Assembly: GCA_017311185.1 (NCBI GenBank) | Contig: JAESUZ010005523.1 | Span: 248,001 to 312,000 of the forward strand | Direction of reading: 5' to 3' | Source: Proteles cristata cristata | Taxonomy: Eukaryota; Chordata; Mammalia; Carnivora; Hyaenidae | Length of the DNA stretch: 64,000 nucleotides | Shown here: positions 21,400 through 33,146 of the stretch, in pieces | Numbering within the stretch: position 1 is the stretch's first letter | How the letters are laid out: each line of letters starts with the position of its first letter | Translations under genes and position numbers: made by a program | Notes under the pieces: model-generated | The model's database searches: none | What the model saw: only the letters and a program-made list of their open reading frames with translations | What the model was told of the DNA's origin: nothing

Positions 21400-24205
21400 A
21401 GAGTCATGCCCCATCCTGCACATCCCGCCCATTTTCCAACAAATACAGCTCTGGAATGTCAAAAGCAATAAGCTTTTGAATAAGAATGCGTAAAGATGTA
21501 AGAGTAAATAAGTGGATGTAAGAGAGGATGTAGGAAGAGCAGAGGGACTGGTGTACTGAACAGACTCCAGCTAACACTGAGTGGGGTCAGGGGAGGTTCA
21601 GCTAGCCCAGGATGGGCTGCAGTTCCCACCTGCTCACCCATCCCCATCAGAGTAGCTACAGGGAGATCCAGTGGGAAGCCAGGACCAGAACCTTGATAGT
21701 TCAGGATTTCCCACCCCATAGCTTCTGGACTCTGGAAGTCTTGCAAAGTACCTTATCTTGGGTGGAGCATTAAGTCATCATTTCTCAGCCTCCCCTGAGG
21801 CAGATCGTCATCCGTTCTGACTTATGCCTGTTTCCCTGATGGAGTTGGTATTGGGCCTCCTGTCATTTGGTGCAGGTGACTTCATGATACCTGCACTGTG
21901 ATACAAAATCTCTTCTGGATCCAATGCTCCATGCCCTTCTCCAGCAGAGGAATGTCTGTCTGCTCTCTCACATAACACCCAGGCCCAGGAGGCTGAGAGT
22001 GAGCAGCTGATAGCCAGGGAGGGAGGGTGGAACCTGGGGGCCAGATCATCATAGCCAAGGTCAGGAAGGTGGGTGCAGGCAGTACTCCTAGGGGACTGCA
22101 GACCTGGAGAAATGGGGAAGATGAAAGAGGTCAACTCAGGACAGTCCAGAATAGATGGGCAGGACTTCATTATATCCCCAACCTAGTATCTGCCTCCCTG
22201 TCCCCAGGGTACTGTTTCTCACGAGAAAAGTGTTCTCTGCTCATCATTAGTGCAATGATTCCCTGACATGCTGTGTGCCTGCTTTTACCTGCCTCCTCAT
22301 TTGTAAAATGGAGTAGGTGGTCAACTAGTCTCTCCAGACCTTCCAGCCACATCTGACGTAATGTTCACTCCCGAGGCCCTGTCACTTCCCTTCTGGAGAG
22401 ATGTGACAAACACAAGACCCATGAACTGATAGGTGAGCAATGGACTGGGGTCACAGGATGCAGAACTTGCATCAAGGGATCAGAATCCTTATTACCTGCT
22501 GAGTGGCCCCAGGCAGGCCAGCACCCAACTCTGAACCCCATTGTGGTTAGGTGATGTCTATAAGAAAGCCTTTCCAGTCTTAAGATTAAGTGACCAATGA
22601 AATATTACTTTGAAAACATAATGCTTCTTTTCCTCTAGTCAAAGAGCTTTGAGCACCAAATCTAAAAGCTGTTACCTGATTACTTGTCCTCTTTCCTGTC
22701 CGTGAGCTATGACAAATTGGCTACAATTGGAATGATTCCTAGGTCAGCTTCCAGACAGACCCAGGGACAAATTCCAGGCAGCCCACTATGTGATTGTTGC
22801 TTTCCGATAACACCACATGGCTCTTAAATAGTTCTCCCATAGATGCTGTCACCTTCAAATACGTCAAGACAAAGGGTAAAGAGAAGGATACAATCGGATG
22901 CTAGGGGCCACCTCTGTATCCTGCTCCCCGGGGAAAAGATCAGCAAGGAGCAGTAGACGCAGGAGTCCACCCCTGCAGCCAGCAAGGAACGCAGCTCCGA
23001 GGAGCCACAAGGAAATGAGCACTGCCAGCCCCTGACCAGTATCCTTCCATGCAATGAATGCGGTGCTCACTATGACCCTGATGGAGGCACAGCCAGTCGC
23101 CTGCTCAGGACCCTCTCCAACTGACAGGCTCGGTGCCTCCTCAGTGCGTGCCCACGCCTGCCTCAGAGAGCCCATCTTTGTCTCCTACAGGACTTCTCAC
23201 CAACTTAGCACCCAGGACCTGCCTCTCCGTCACGGCTGGGAGAGTATCAGATCTGCAGAGTCCCTTCCTCTTTATCAGCATTGCATCTCCTGCTGTCTTG
23301 CTGACTGTGATGTGTTCGTGGAAATCCATGGATTTCTGCTGTTTCATTACATTCTATTTCCAACAACCCAAAGTGGCATGGAAACTATTTCCAGCCATGC
23401 ATGACAGTCTATAGGAGTTCTTACAAGATTTTTTTTTCTGGGCATGTTCCTTAACCTAACAAGGTCACTCCTTTTCTTTGATAATATCAGATGGTGACAT
23501 TCTTAGCGACATTTTGCCTCCCACCCCTGGTCTGTGGAAGAAAGTTGGTGAGGCTTGGACTTGGCAGCCAGCAGCAACATGTGACCAGCCCCTGTGGATT
23601 AGAGACATTAACATCAGGGTTCCATCTGTGGGTCAAGGGAGACATATTGAGCTCACGTCACAGATTGGTAAGTAGAGGCTCAACAACTGGGTCAGGGCCA
23701 CAGTGAGTCAGCTCCAGAGTCCAAAGCTTTATACCAACCCCAGTCCTTTTTCACCATGTGAAACACCTTTTCACTTGTTTTAGACTCATTCTTAGAAGAC
23801 ATCTTGCAGAGTGTTTGGGGTGATGTGATCAACACTTAAAAGATTATTTTCAATATAGGAGGTAAAAAACACATATGTATATAAATCAGGGAATCTGAGA
23901 AAGACATGATCAACTAGGACTCAGAAGATGGGAACCCAGCCAGTAGCAGCATCCGTGGGCTCAGCAGAACCTTGCTGGCCTTCCCTTCTGGAGCCCGGCT
24001 ATAGGACCAGCACAAGCCTCTGCCCTTCTCTGAGTCCCTAGAAAGAATATGATTGGACATACTTGGTCAGGTGCCTACCAGTGGACCGTGGAGGCAGGCT
24101 TTCCCTGGGGCATCTGTGTTCCTAGAGAAGAAAGAATTGTAAGCTTGATGATCCTGCCTACCTCAGCCCCTAAGAAGGGTCTGCTATAGTAAAAGGAAAT
24201 CATTT
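21400..24205. other. No gene confirmed; unique DNA with weak MIR-like scraps
   Basis: 'cctcctcatttgtaaaatgg' near 22290 and 'gattggtaagtagaggctca' near 23663 hint at MIR scraps. Open frames of 60-120 codons on both strands overlap each other and show no recognisable domain. No splice-flanked exon that I can support. Confidence 0.35.
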
Positions 24206-24209
24206 CGGG

Positions 24210-24500
24210 GCATTGTATCCAACCTTTAAGGTCTCAAATTCTGCCTCCTTCCTGAAGGTCTTCCTGATCTTCCCCAATGGATATGATGCCTCCTAGACCC
24301 CCTTCTACCTACTACTATATGGCGCTTACTTTATTCAGTCTGGTGGTCTTAGGAGATACCTTTTACCAACGCTCTCAACTAGAACTGTAGGTTCTCTGTA
24401 GGCAGAATCGGGGCCTCCTTTGTGGAGTCTGTCACTGGGCCTCGCCAGGCCTGATACAGGGAAAATGCTGACTGTTGCTGTAGCAAAATGGGTGTTCACA
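24210..24500 (+). mobile_element. L2 LINE 3' portion
   Basis: 'aattctgcctccttcctgaa', 'ggtcttcctgatcttcccca', 'tatatggcgcttactttatt' and 'aactagaactgtaggttct' follow the L2 3' UTR text ('ctcaaatgccacctcct..ccttccctgac...agcacttt...ctagattgtaagct'). A 176-codon minus-strand frame at 24335-24865 overlapping it is chance. Confidence 0.65.
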
Positions 24501-24504
24501 GAGA

Positions 24505-25555
24505 GAGGATGGGACCCGGGGGAGGAGGAAATGGATCTGAAGTTCTCAAGTGCCCTGGCCAGTCCTGGGTAGAGGTGTGGACATAGAGTCAGGGTCTCAT
24601 GGGAGACAGTGCTCAGCTCCACACTGAGCTCTGTGCTCATGGGCCCCAGTGCCAACCAGTGCAAGGTTTGGACCCTCTCTCCACTCCCGAGAAAGGGCCC
24701 ATGGGAGGGACCACAGATTCTGAGCAGCTGCCCCTTCCAGAAGGTCGGAGAGTCTTCCAGCACTCTCTGTCCAGAGTGACGAGAGCTTCTGGCCCCAGGC
24801 CTGGGAGCTGTTCTGTGGGGACCCTTCCTGCCTGTCACATGGGCACCTCTGGGGGCTGTGGGCATGTGCTCTGTCTACAAGGATATATCCAACAGGGGGA
24901 GTCCTGGGTGGAGGCAGAATTAGGAACCTGTGAATGACCTTGGCAAACAAGCCTGAGCCAAGGACCCTCTAGCCTTAGGAGAAAGTGCTAGAAACCCAGC
25001 CGCTAAACCCTGAGGCAAAGGAGTAGGGTGTGCAGCCATTAGCTGCTGCGCAAAACCACAAGGTGGAAAGGAAGGGAGAGGATTTGCCTCCCAGCTGCTA
25101 CCTTGAAGGACCAGCCTGGTCATCTCCAGACAGACTGCGTGCGGGGACCTGCCCCTGGCCCAGAGGTCCAGCCCCCAGACCTTCTGCAGAGCCTTCTCAC
25201 CTTTCTCTCAGAAAATGCCTTTCCAGGAGCCCAAGAAGTCATTTTCCAAAAGGCCTGAAGTACCAGGTAGTGTGGATTGGCCTGCAGGACTTCTGAGGGA
25301 GCAGCTCCTTCAGTTATAGGAGCAAAGCCATTTGGTTTAAAATCCCCATAAAAACAGCAATGCTCATTTCCTATATTGGGTCGTATTTCCTAATTACCGT
25401 CCCAGAGGAAAACCTAGCGAGAAGGAGAGAGAAGCAGCCAGCCCTGCAGCCTTCATTTGTACATTTAAATAAAGTGTGATTAAAAAGCGTACCCTGCACA
25501 TTTCCCTGAAACACACCTTCCTTTGGTGGACATTTCTGATGAACACAAACTGGAA
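24505..25555. other. No gene confirmed; G+C-richer unique DNA
   Basis: Overlapping long frames on both strands reflect composition. No repeat family recognised. Confidence 0.35.
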
Positions 25556-25559
25556 TCAC

Positions 25560-25860
25560 TTGAAAAAATTATTAGTTCAGCTTGAAAGTAATTGCCACTT
25601 ATTTTGTTTATAAGGCAAGGTCTGCTGGTGACATCAGATTAGACTTAACTGCATCCTGTTTTGATGCTAACTAATATTTGCCCTAATACGAAGCATAAAT
25701 AAGTAGAAATTTCTCCTGAGACATCACAGATATTACATCTTTAATGGGACCTAATAGTCAGAGGCAAGCCAATTGCCCTGCTGTGGGATCATAATTATGT
25801 GCTCTCTTTTTTCCCCCTTTTAAATTTCACGATCTGAGAAGAGCACTAGAAGCCATTAGG
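25560..25860. promoter_or_regulatory. Possible conserved noncoding element
   Basis: About 300 bases free of known repeats and simple sequence, with many spaced TAAT/ATTA words ('aaaattattagttc', 'ttagacttaactgc', 'gctaactaatatttgc', 'gggatcataattatgtgc') and a CCAAT word. This is the texture of deeply conserved developmental enhancers. It is only a pattern call. Confidence 0.25.
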
Positions 25861-25864
25861 CTTT

Positions 25865-27865
25865 CTCTAGAAACATGGGGTAAAAATAAAACCACCCATG
25901 TGCAAACTCCACGTCATCCATTCCGGAAGGTGACGGCGTTCCTAACGCTCCCTCAAATGCACTGCCTTTCCCAAGGCTTCTCGGTAAGTGCCTCATGCCA
26001 CTGGCTGCGGGCAGGAGGCTGGACATTTAGAAGGAGACATGTCCGCAACGGGGCTGGGAGCCTGCTCTTCGGGTGGCCCTTGCCCTCCAAGACAGGCCCT
26101 CCTTGGGGATCTCTGGCTTTGGCCCCACGACTTATGGCCCCATCTTCTGTACGCTGCTGCTATTTTTCTGTGAGGATGTTTGGTGGGGAGAACTCAGAGC
26201 TTGCCCTGAAGGACACTTGGGTCACATGGACAAATAGGGCCCTAAATAAGATCTTGTTCAGGCTGCTAGCCCAGGGCCTGTCCTCTGACCCTGCCCTACA
26301 CACTGCTAAGAATCTGGGATCCTGAGACAAGAGACACAGCACTTTGAGACAAGGACTGGAGATCACTGGTGATGCTAGAGGCAGAAGTCGGGCTGTAGAT
26401 GATGTGGAAAGAGAATGTCGAACTTGCACTATCGGGAGCCTCACCCACACGAATCGGAGCAATGGGCAGAGAAGCAGTGTGCCTGCAGGAAGGGAGGCAG
26501 ACCCCGAGCTGAGGGTAGGAGTGGGCCAGAACAAGGCAGCCAGGCTTCAGGGGGCTCTGCCTTCCAGAATGTGCCCTGCAGACGGGCAGGGGTAGCCAGG
26601 GAGAGAGAGCTGAGGTGAAGCTGGCATCTGCTCCTTTCTCCTTTCCTGCCGCTGGAGCCCTGCACCCTCTGTGGATCAGCATTGGAAGTGGTTGTCAAGA
26701 GGGCTGTTTTACAACCACTGGCCATATCCCTAACCTGCCCCCTTCGAGACATCTGACAGGGCCCTAGTCCTGTATTCTCCACCTTGGCTCCCCCGGCAGT
26801 CTCAAGTAGACCCTTTTCTGTGTAGCTGTTAGGCGCCCAAGGAATTCCACAAGCCAAAGAAGCCCATCTTTAGCCATTGCTTGATGCCTGGGACCCTGCC
26901 AACTCTCTTCTGGCTTCTCCTCTCCTTGGCCTTCCATCAAACTAATGGCTTTGGTTAATAACTTCGTCTGCACCTGACATCGAGGTACTCAATAAGCAGT
27001 AGCTATTACTTTATTATTATTTTATAGTAGGTATGGAAGAAATGCGTGGTGCATGGATAATACATGACGCAGGAACTCAGAGGAGAGACAGATTACCGAG
27101 CACAAGGGGAGGCTCACAAAGGGGTCGATCAGAGTCGGGAGAGTGGGGAGGGCATTCCAGGCCAGGGTTGCCCTCAACTGGGACCCAGAGTGGGGACATA
27201 TGCTATAGGAAACACCATGTGGACTATTTTGCCCTAACAAAAGGTTCTGTTAGGAGAATGGAGTTGGGAGTGGTGGTGGTGGATGGGGGGCAAGAAAAGG
27301 AAGGAGAGGGATGGGGAGGGGGTGAGGACATGAAGGTTGGATTCAGATTCAGAAATGACCACAGATATTTGGCTAAGCTATTTCGATTTTTGTCTCACCC
27401 TCAATAAGTGACCACAGAGAAATTTTATGCTGGAGGACAGCAGATGCGCAGTGGCATTTAGGAAGGCCATCTGGAATCCTACACACCATGGATTGGAGGG
27501 AGAGCCAGAGGTGGGGTGGGGAGTGGCCGTGAGGAAAGTGGCATCACAGCACACAGCAATGTCTACCTCTGGGGAGGGAGGCAGAAGGAGAAGGAAGCTG
27601 GAGACTCTAGGGCTCTGCCACTAAGAAAAGGGCAGACAGATTGCATCAGAAGAGGGGCTCGAGACAGCCTCAGACTGCAGGCGCCCATTCGGTTCCCAGG
27701 AGATGTCATCTCCCCAGGCTGGTGCCCACTTCAGTGACACCTGCCAGTTGAGACAGAGCCTTCACGCTGTGGCAAGAGTCTTCATCCCTCAAGGGACCTG
27801 CTGCGTATGTCTTTTGGGACAAATTTTTGCTGCTGCTAGGCAAGATGTTTCCCTTCTTTCTAATT
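25865..27865. other. No gene confirmed; G+C-rich unique DNA with a possible MIR tail
   Basis: 'gaggtactcaataagcagta' with 'gctattactttattattatt' at 26982-27023 resembles a MIR/L2 3' tail. Elsewhere there are only overlapping frames without recognisable domains. 27240-27330 is purine-rich. Confidence 0.35.
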
Positions 27866-27869
27866 TTTG

Positions 27870-27935
27870 GAATTAAATATATATATATATTTAATTTCTG
27901 TATATATTTCTGTATATATATATATATGTAATGGG
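27870..27935. repeat. (TA)n tract with a 28-bp perfect palindrome
   Basis: 27870-27897 reads identically on both strands (GAATTAAAT, alternating AT, ATTTAATTC) and is followed by further TATATA runs to about 27930. It can form a cruciform or hairpin and is prone to length change. Confidence 0.9.
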
Positions 27936-28019
27936 AAAAATATGAAGATAAAACAATGGGATATGGTATTTCAGACCCTTAAAATTAACCATCGTGACTA
28001 TTTTGGTGTATTTCCTATC

Positions 28020-28690
28020 TGTCATTTTCTGTATTCAAATACTTTTTAAAAACTTGCACAAGTACTATATTAATTCTTTTTATTTTTTTACCAAAGTTAG
28101 AACATGTCAGCTAAAATAAAGGCCCTCTACTCTCATCCCAACCCAGGGGCCACCTCTGTGCAGAATTGTTGCTTTTAACTCATTTTTACAGTTTTGCATA
28201 GAGAGATACATATATATCCACAAAATATAAATACATGTGTTTGGCATGTTTCTATTTGGTAACTGACATGAAAGTGGATTTTTCTGTATGTGGTTGTTTT
28301 CGATCAGCGTTAGGTTTTTAAGATTTGTCTGCGGCAATTCAATAGCTCAAATCTGCGACTTCTGCCTGCTGCGTGGCGTTCTCACATGTGTACGGGACAC
28401 ATTGAATTTGTCCTTCCCCCATGCACACCGCCTTGAGGTTGTTGCTGTGTGTTTTTACCGCAGACAGTGTTGCAATGCATATCCTTGTGCAACTCTTCTG
28501 GATTCTACCTTCAAACTGACACAGAAAATCACTTCTGTCTTCAAGGTTATGAAAACCATTACCCAGAGAAAAATCATTATTTCACCAGGGCTACTACCCA
28601 AGTGGAATTGTCAAGTGAGAGGGTATGTGCATTTTAATTCCTTTCTTTTTTATGAAGGGATTTAACTGGCCACATACATTCTCTCAAAAT
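28020..28690 (-). mobile_element. L1M 3'-region fragment, antisense
   Basis: 'gttgcaatgcatatccttgt', 'ctactacccaagtggaattg', 'gagagggtatgtgcatttta' follow the antisense of L1M 3' sequence ('tgctgcaatgaatatccttgt...agaagtggaattgctgggtca...gggtatgtgcatttt'). No coding frame survives. Confidence 0.7.
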
Positions 28691-28699
28691 AAACCCCTC

Positions 28700-29355
28700 A
28701 GCCTTCAGAAAGTTCAGTGCACTCTCAAGAGGAACAGTAAAGATGCTATCTGGGAAACTAAATTAAAAATCTTTCACATGGAGATGCCATTTGGTCTCAG
28801 CTTACTGCTGATATTAGTTATCTACTTTTATTCTTATATATTTATATTTTTAATTACAAGTATAACATGACATCAAGCATGGGAGGAGATAAAGTGCCAT
28901 TCACAGAGACCTGGAAATCTCAGCTTTGTCATTCCCAAGGCAGTGAGTGTAGGCAATACTCATCAATGACTGCAAGTCCATTACGTGGAAGGTGGACAGG
29001 GAACTTTATAATAACAGAAACTGACATCACTTGTCAGTGGGGACTGATCAATCCGCACTCACTGTGATTCCACAGACACGATGCTCCCTGAGTGATATGA
29101 TATGATGTAATAGGGAGAACACAACACTGTCCAACAAGGGTTCCTTCTGGAACAAAACAAAACCAAACCTGAACATGAGCAGGTATCTAGGTTTAACTGC
29201 TGGTTAAAGGGAATCTGGGGGCTAGACAAACACATTAAATGACACATTCTATCTTTAGGATAAATCAGCCAAATCCGCAATGTGGAAGACTCACAAGATA
29301 GATGACCAGTTCTTCCATAAATAAATGACGTAAAAAGGGGGTGCTATTAAGGATT
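28700..29355. other. No gene seen; unique DNA
   Basis: A 66-codon frame at 28867-29067 has no recognisable motif. No repeat family recognised. Confidence 0.35.
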
Positions 29356-29373
29356 ACTTAAATAACTTTAAGA

Positions 29374-29581
29374 GGGGCATCTGGTGGCTCAGTCAGTTAA
29401 GCATCCAACTTTGGCTCAGATTATGATCTTACAGTTCACAGGTTCAAGCCCCATATCAGGTTCCCTGCTGTCACCACAGAGCCTGCTTCAGATCCTCTGT
29501 TCCCCTCTCTGTTTGATCCGCCCCTTCTTGCACTCTCTATTTCTTTCTCTCAAAACTTAAAATTAAATTAAATTAAAAAAT
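29374..29581 (+). mobile_element. Carnivore SINE
   Basis: Head GGGGCATCTGGTGGCTCAG (one G missing from the usual TGGGTGG), tail 'aaattaaattaaattaaaaaa'. TSD AAATAACTTTAAGAG (29359-29373) versus AAACAACTTTAAGAG (29582-29596), one mismatch. Confidence 0.95.
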
Positions 29582-29599
29582 AAACAACTTTAAGAGACT

Positions 29600-30744
29600 T
29601 ATCGCCAAACAAAAGGTGTAAAATTTATTTAGGTCCTGATTAGAAGAAATCAAGTATAAAGACATTTTATAGAAAACCAGGGGAAACTGAACACAAATGG
29701 GGTATTAGACAATGTTGAGAAATTATTACTGGTAACCAAGATGATGAAAAGGACCAAATCCGAATATCCCAACATAACCTGCAAACAGAAAGAAAGAAAG
29801 GAGGGAAGAAGGGAGGAAGGAAAAATAACACTACACAAAACCCATACTGTCCGCGTAATTAGAAGACACCAACTTCTCACTTGATTAAATAATAAATATA
29901 TCATAGGCAGTGAGAGCTACATTTATTATTAAGGTCAGAGACAGGAGTCACAGATATAGAAAGTGAGAAAGACAAATGAAATCGTGGTGTAGGACTGGAT
30001 TTAGAGACATCAGTGTAAACTCACATATACCAGGCTATATGTGTATATAATAGCTATGCAGATATATAGACATGCATGTATGTGGGTGTAGTAGTGGATG
30101 TGGGGGCGTGTGCATACATATATTTCCTAGCATGGCCCACTGGGAGCACCCAGAAGAAATGATACCCCAAAAGCAATCCGCGTACCCAGCACCCAGATCC
30201 TAGTTTTTAAATACCATCTCTAATAAAAGGAGCCACCTCTCCTTGGTAAAATAGCTGATTCCAAGGCCAGATTATGAAAAGCACAAAATCAAACTGGAAT
30301 CTACTATTATGTTAGAAAATTAGAAAGTTCTCAAAATACTATCGATATGTCAAAAGGACACAGGATTCAATATGAATGGCTTTCAGTGACAAAATATGGG
30401 ACAATTAGAACATCATAATAAACAATCGAAGAACTGATAATAACCCATTGAATAAATTAAGAATCTACAAATTCATGCTGATATCAATCAGGCAATCAGT
30501 CAATGGAAAGAAAAAGATCTTCCTTTCAGCAAAAGGCCAACTAATAAATGCAGAATACAACTTAAAACTAGACAAGTAACCACTGGGCACCATTGCACAG
30601 ATCACATACCCATGACTGTATGTAAATTTCCTGGCTGTACCTGTGGACTCCAGTTATGCAAGATGACCAACGTCTTTGGTTCTAACAAGTACAGTCTGTA
30701 GTAGGTAGGGATAAAGGGGAATTATATCTACAACTTATTCATGG
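29600..30744 (+). mobile_element. Ancient LINE-like 3' region, left of a MaLR LTR
   Basis: 'attagacaatgttgagaaat' followed by 'tattactgg' and 'agtgacaaaatatgggacaa', 'ttagaacatcataataaaca' resemble an old L1-type 3' UTR. The matching terminal part ('attaacatttgg...tctataagtctaa...aaattttta') appears only after the LTR at 31100-31262, so the LTR seems to have landed in this element. Includes a (GAAAG/GGAAG)n run at 29786-29822. Confidence 0.45.
29786..29822. repeat. Purine-rich (GAAAG/GGAAG)n simple repeat
   Basis: 'agaaagaaagaaaggaggga' continuing as GAAGGGAGGAAGG. Imperfect. Confidence 0.85.
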
Positions 30745-31099
30745 TGCTATGGACTGAATGGTTCTGTCCCCCAAATTTATATGTTGAAGCTCCATCCCCA
30801 GTGTGATGGTATTTGGAGGTGGGGCCTTTGAAAAGTGATTAGGTCATGAAGGTGAAACTCTCATGAGTGGGATTAGTGCCTTTATGAAAGAGACCCCAAA
30901 TTGCCCCTTTGTCCCTTCCACCATGTGAGTAGACAGCAAGAACACAATTGTCTATGAACCAGAAAATGGGTCCTCACCAGACACTGAATCTGCCAACACC
31001 TTGATCTTGGACTTCCCAGATCCAGAACTGTGCTATATAATTGTTGTTTAAGCCTCCAGTCTATAGTACTTTTGTCATAGCAGCCTGCACAGACGTGCA
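30745..31099 (+). mobile_element. MaLR (MST/MLT1A-type) solitary LTR
   Basis: A nearly full LTR. It opens TGCTATGGACTGAATGGTTC, then shows 'gtgatggtatttggaggtgg', 'tgattaggtcatgaaggtga', 'gtgggattagtgcctttatg', 'ccaccatgtgagtagacagc', 'cctcaccagacactgaatct' and 'cttgatcttggacttcccag', and closes near '...agcagcctgcacagacgtgca'. No internal gag/pol region is attached, so it is a solo LTR left by recombination. It is noncoding. Confidence 0.92.
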
Positions 31100-31262
31100 T
31101 CAAGGATTTAGGGGGGAAATGCATGCGTATGTGGAGGGGAAGGATGACAGAACAAATAAGGTATGACATTAACATTTGGAGACTTTAAAATGGACTACAG
31201 AAACACTTTGAATTATCCTTCTAACTTTTCTATAAGTCTAATGCTACATCAAAATTTTTAAA
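31100..31262 (+). mobile_element. Ancient LINE-like 3' end, right of the MaLR LTR
   Basis: 'tgacattaacatttggagac', 'cttctaacttttctataagt', 'ctacatcaaaatttttaaaa': a terminal LINE 3' UTR ending in an A-rich tail. It probably continues 29600-30744. Confidence 0.5.
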
Positions 31263-31279
31263 AAGTCATACACACAAGA

Positions 31280-31490
31280 GAAATTTTATTTGTTGGTAGG
31301 ACAACAGTGTATTAGTTATACTTTTAAAAAAATCATTGTCTATTAGAGATTTTTTAATATATATGAAGCAAATATTGCAAAATGTTAGTAACTGTGAAAT
31401 CCAGGCAGTGGGTTTATGGGAGTTTATTACCTCCTCTGCCTCCATGGTGTGTTTGAAATTTTTCATAATGTAAACATTTTTAAGGCATTC
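31280..31490 (+). mobile_element. Second LINE-like 3' terminus
   Basis: 'caaaatgttagtaactgtga', 'gggtttatgggagtttatta' and 'tgtttgaaatttttcataat' repeat the style of the preceding terminus, as in two old elements inserted side by side. Confidence 0.5.
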
Positions 31491-31559
31491 TTCATTCCAT
31501 GAGCATCTCTCCAAAGACTGGAAAGGAATACTATTTTTGAATATCCCATCTAGTATTTA

Positions 31560-31905
31560 GAGTGATGCATGTATTTTTGTCCAAATGATTCAAATCCTGA
31601 CTCTTTCATTTTTCAAGTTACCAAGATCTTCTTAATTGGCTCTTCAGTAGCTGAATATTAGTTCATGGGGCAGATAATTTGTTAAATCACTCCCCTGCTG
31701 CTGAACTTGTTACTTGCCTATATGGCAGACTCAAATATATCATGCTTTTCCAGATATGGGATCCTTTCTTAGTAAAGATTTCCAAAAGTGGAATTTCTGG
31801 ATCTTAGACATGATGATATTTGTGAATCTTGAAACATTTATGCCAGATTGCTTTCCAAATAACAGTACCAACTTATGTTATATGAGACTAAGCATTGGGA
31901 CTTGA
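31560..31905 (-). mobile_element. L1-type 3' fragment, antisense
   Basis: 'tttccaaaagtggaatttct', 'ggatcttagacatg', 'tgccagattgctttccaaat', 'agtaccaacttatg' match the antisense L1M text 'agaagtggaattgctgggtc...tgccaaattgctttccagaa...gtaccaatttac'. A 63-codon plus frame here is not a gene. Confidence 0.65.
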
Positions 31906-32019
31906 CCTTAATTTTTTTAACTGGTCCTGGGCTTGGGTCACTTGCATCTTTCTATTTCCTCTTTTGTGAGCTGTTCTGTCTCCATGCCTCTATTGGGGCC
32001 TTCATGGTCTTCAAAATCT

Positions 32020-32730
32020 TCATGAACGGGAAAGGCAAGATGGCAGAGAAGTAGGGAGCTCCATACATTTCACTCACCCCCATCTCTCAAACAGAGAAGA
32101 CCTGAAGCCATAGGAACCCTTACAGAATCCAGGAGTTTGGGAGGAAAGGAGACAAAGTCCTCTGAGAAAACCTTATAGTGACTACCTCAAGAAACAAGCC
32201 AAAGTACACATGGTGGAGAGTCCCAAATACCACTGCGAGCAGGAAAATAAAATAACCAAGATCTCAAAAAGAGAGACAAAGAGACACCATTCAAAGAAAA
32301 CTTCCTGAAGAGACAGGCCCTGGACAAAGAGCCTTCTTTAATACGGCAGTACTCGCAGGTGCAGAGTGCACAGCAAGGTTTTAAAACTAACAAGAGATAG
32401 AAAGCTAGCCAAAATGACGAAACAGGAGAACTCTCCTCTAAAGAAATTCCAGTAAGAAATGACAGCTAAAGAACTGCTCAGAACAGATATAAGCAATATA
32501 ACTGAACAAGAATTTAAAACAATAGTCATAAAATTAATCATGGGGCTTGAAAAAGGCATGGAAGACATCAGAGAAACTATTGCTACAAAGACTATGGAGC
32601 TTAAAAATAGTTGCAATGAATTTAAAAATGCTATAAATGAGATGGATAATAAAATGGAGGTGTCCAATGCACGGATTGGAGAGGCATAGAGGAGAATTGG
32701 TGAATTAGAAGACACAATTATCAAATTCTG
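32020..32730 (+). mobile_element. L1 5' segment: 5'-UTR end plus ORF1 start, 3'-truncated
   Basis: Starts with the L1 5'-UTR/leader phrase 'ggcaagatggcagagaagta' and proceeds into ORF1-like coding sequence. It stops abruptly near 32730 with no ORF2 and no 3' UTR. Most genomic L1s lose the 5' end, so this 3'-truncated piece is unusual. The following 'taataaagatac' region does not look like L1 tail. Confidence 0.8.
32459..32689 (+). pseudogene. L1 ORF1 N-terminal remnant (ORF1p, RNA-binding chaperone)
   Basis: A 76-codon open piece whose helical, heptad-like stretch ELKNSCNEFKNAINEMDNKM matches the coiled-coil trimerisation part of carnivore L1 ORF1p. In the intact family this protein coats L1 RNA and acts as a nucleic-acid chaperone in the L1 ribonucleoprotein. 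Two codons upstream is an in-frame TAA, and a TAG ends the piece. Beyond it the same frame still reads RRIGELED, the next ORF1-like heptads, before homology is lost near 32730. It lacks the RRM and C-terminal domains, so it is a dead fragment. Confidence 0.75.
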
Positions 32731-32926
32731 CATGAGCTTTTTGAGTAATAAAGATACTACGTTTCATATTGTATTTGTCTCAAATGTTTTTCCTTAAAGA
32801 TTCACTTTAAATGGAAGAATGTCTAAGGAACTAGAAAGCCATTATGTATGCCATCTACCATATTCTCTCTAAGAAGAGCTCCAAGTCCTGGCAAGGCAGC
32901 CACTTGTTTAGGAAACAAGATAGCTT

Positions 32927-33132
32927 GAGGCACCTGGATGGCTCAGATGGTTAAGCATCCAACTCTTGATTTTGGCTCAGTCATGATCTCATCGCTTGTG
33001 AGATCAAGCCCCACATCAAGCTCTCTGCTGGCAGCACTGAACTTGCTTGGGATTTTCTCTTCCTATATCTGCCCCTCCCCTGCCCACCCTCTCTATTTTT
33101 TAAAATAAACAAATAAACTTAAAAAAAAAAAA
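32927..33132 (+). mobile_element. Carnivore SINE, older subfamily
   Basis: Head GAGGCACCTGGATGGCTCAG, body 'cttgcttgggattttctctt', tail 'aaataaacaaataaactt' and poly(A). TSD GAAACAAGATAG at 32912-32923 and 33133-33144 (perfect over 12 bases). Confidence 0.95.
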
Positions 33133-33146
33133 GAAACAAGATAGTT

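Noticed and set aside
24335..24865. 176-codon minus-strand frame
   Set aside because: Overlaps an L2 3' end on the opposite strand and a competing 112-codon plus frame. No recognisable domain.
30745..31099. Possible full endogenous retrovirus
   Set aside because: Only a solitary MaLR LTR is present. No paired LTR, primer-binding site or internal coding region nearby.
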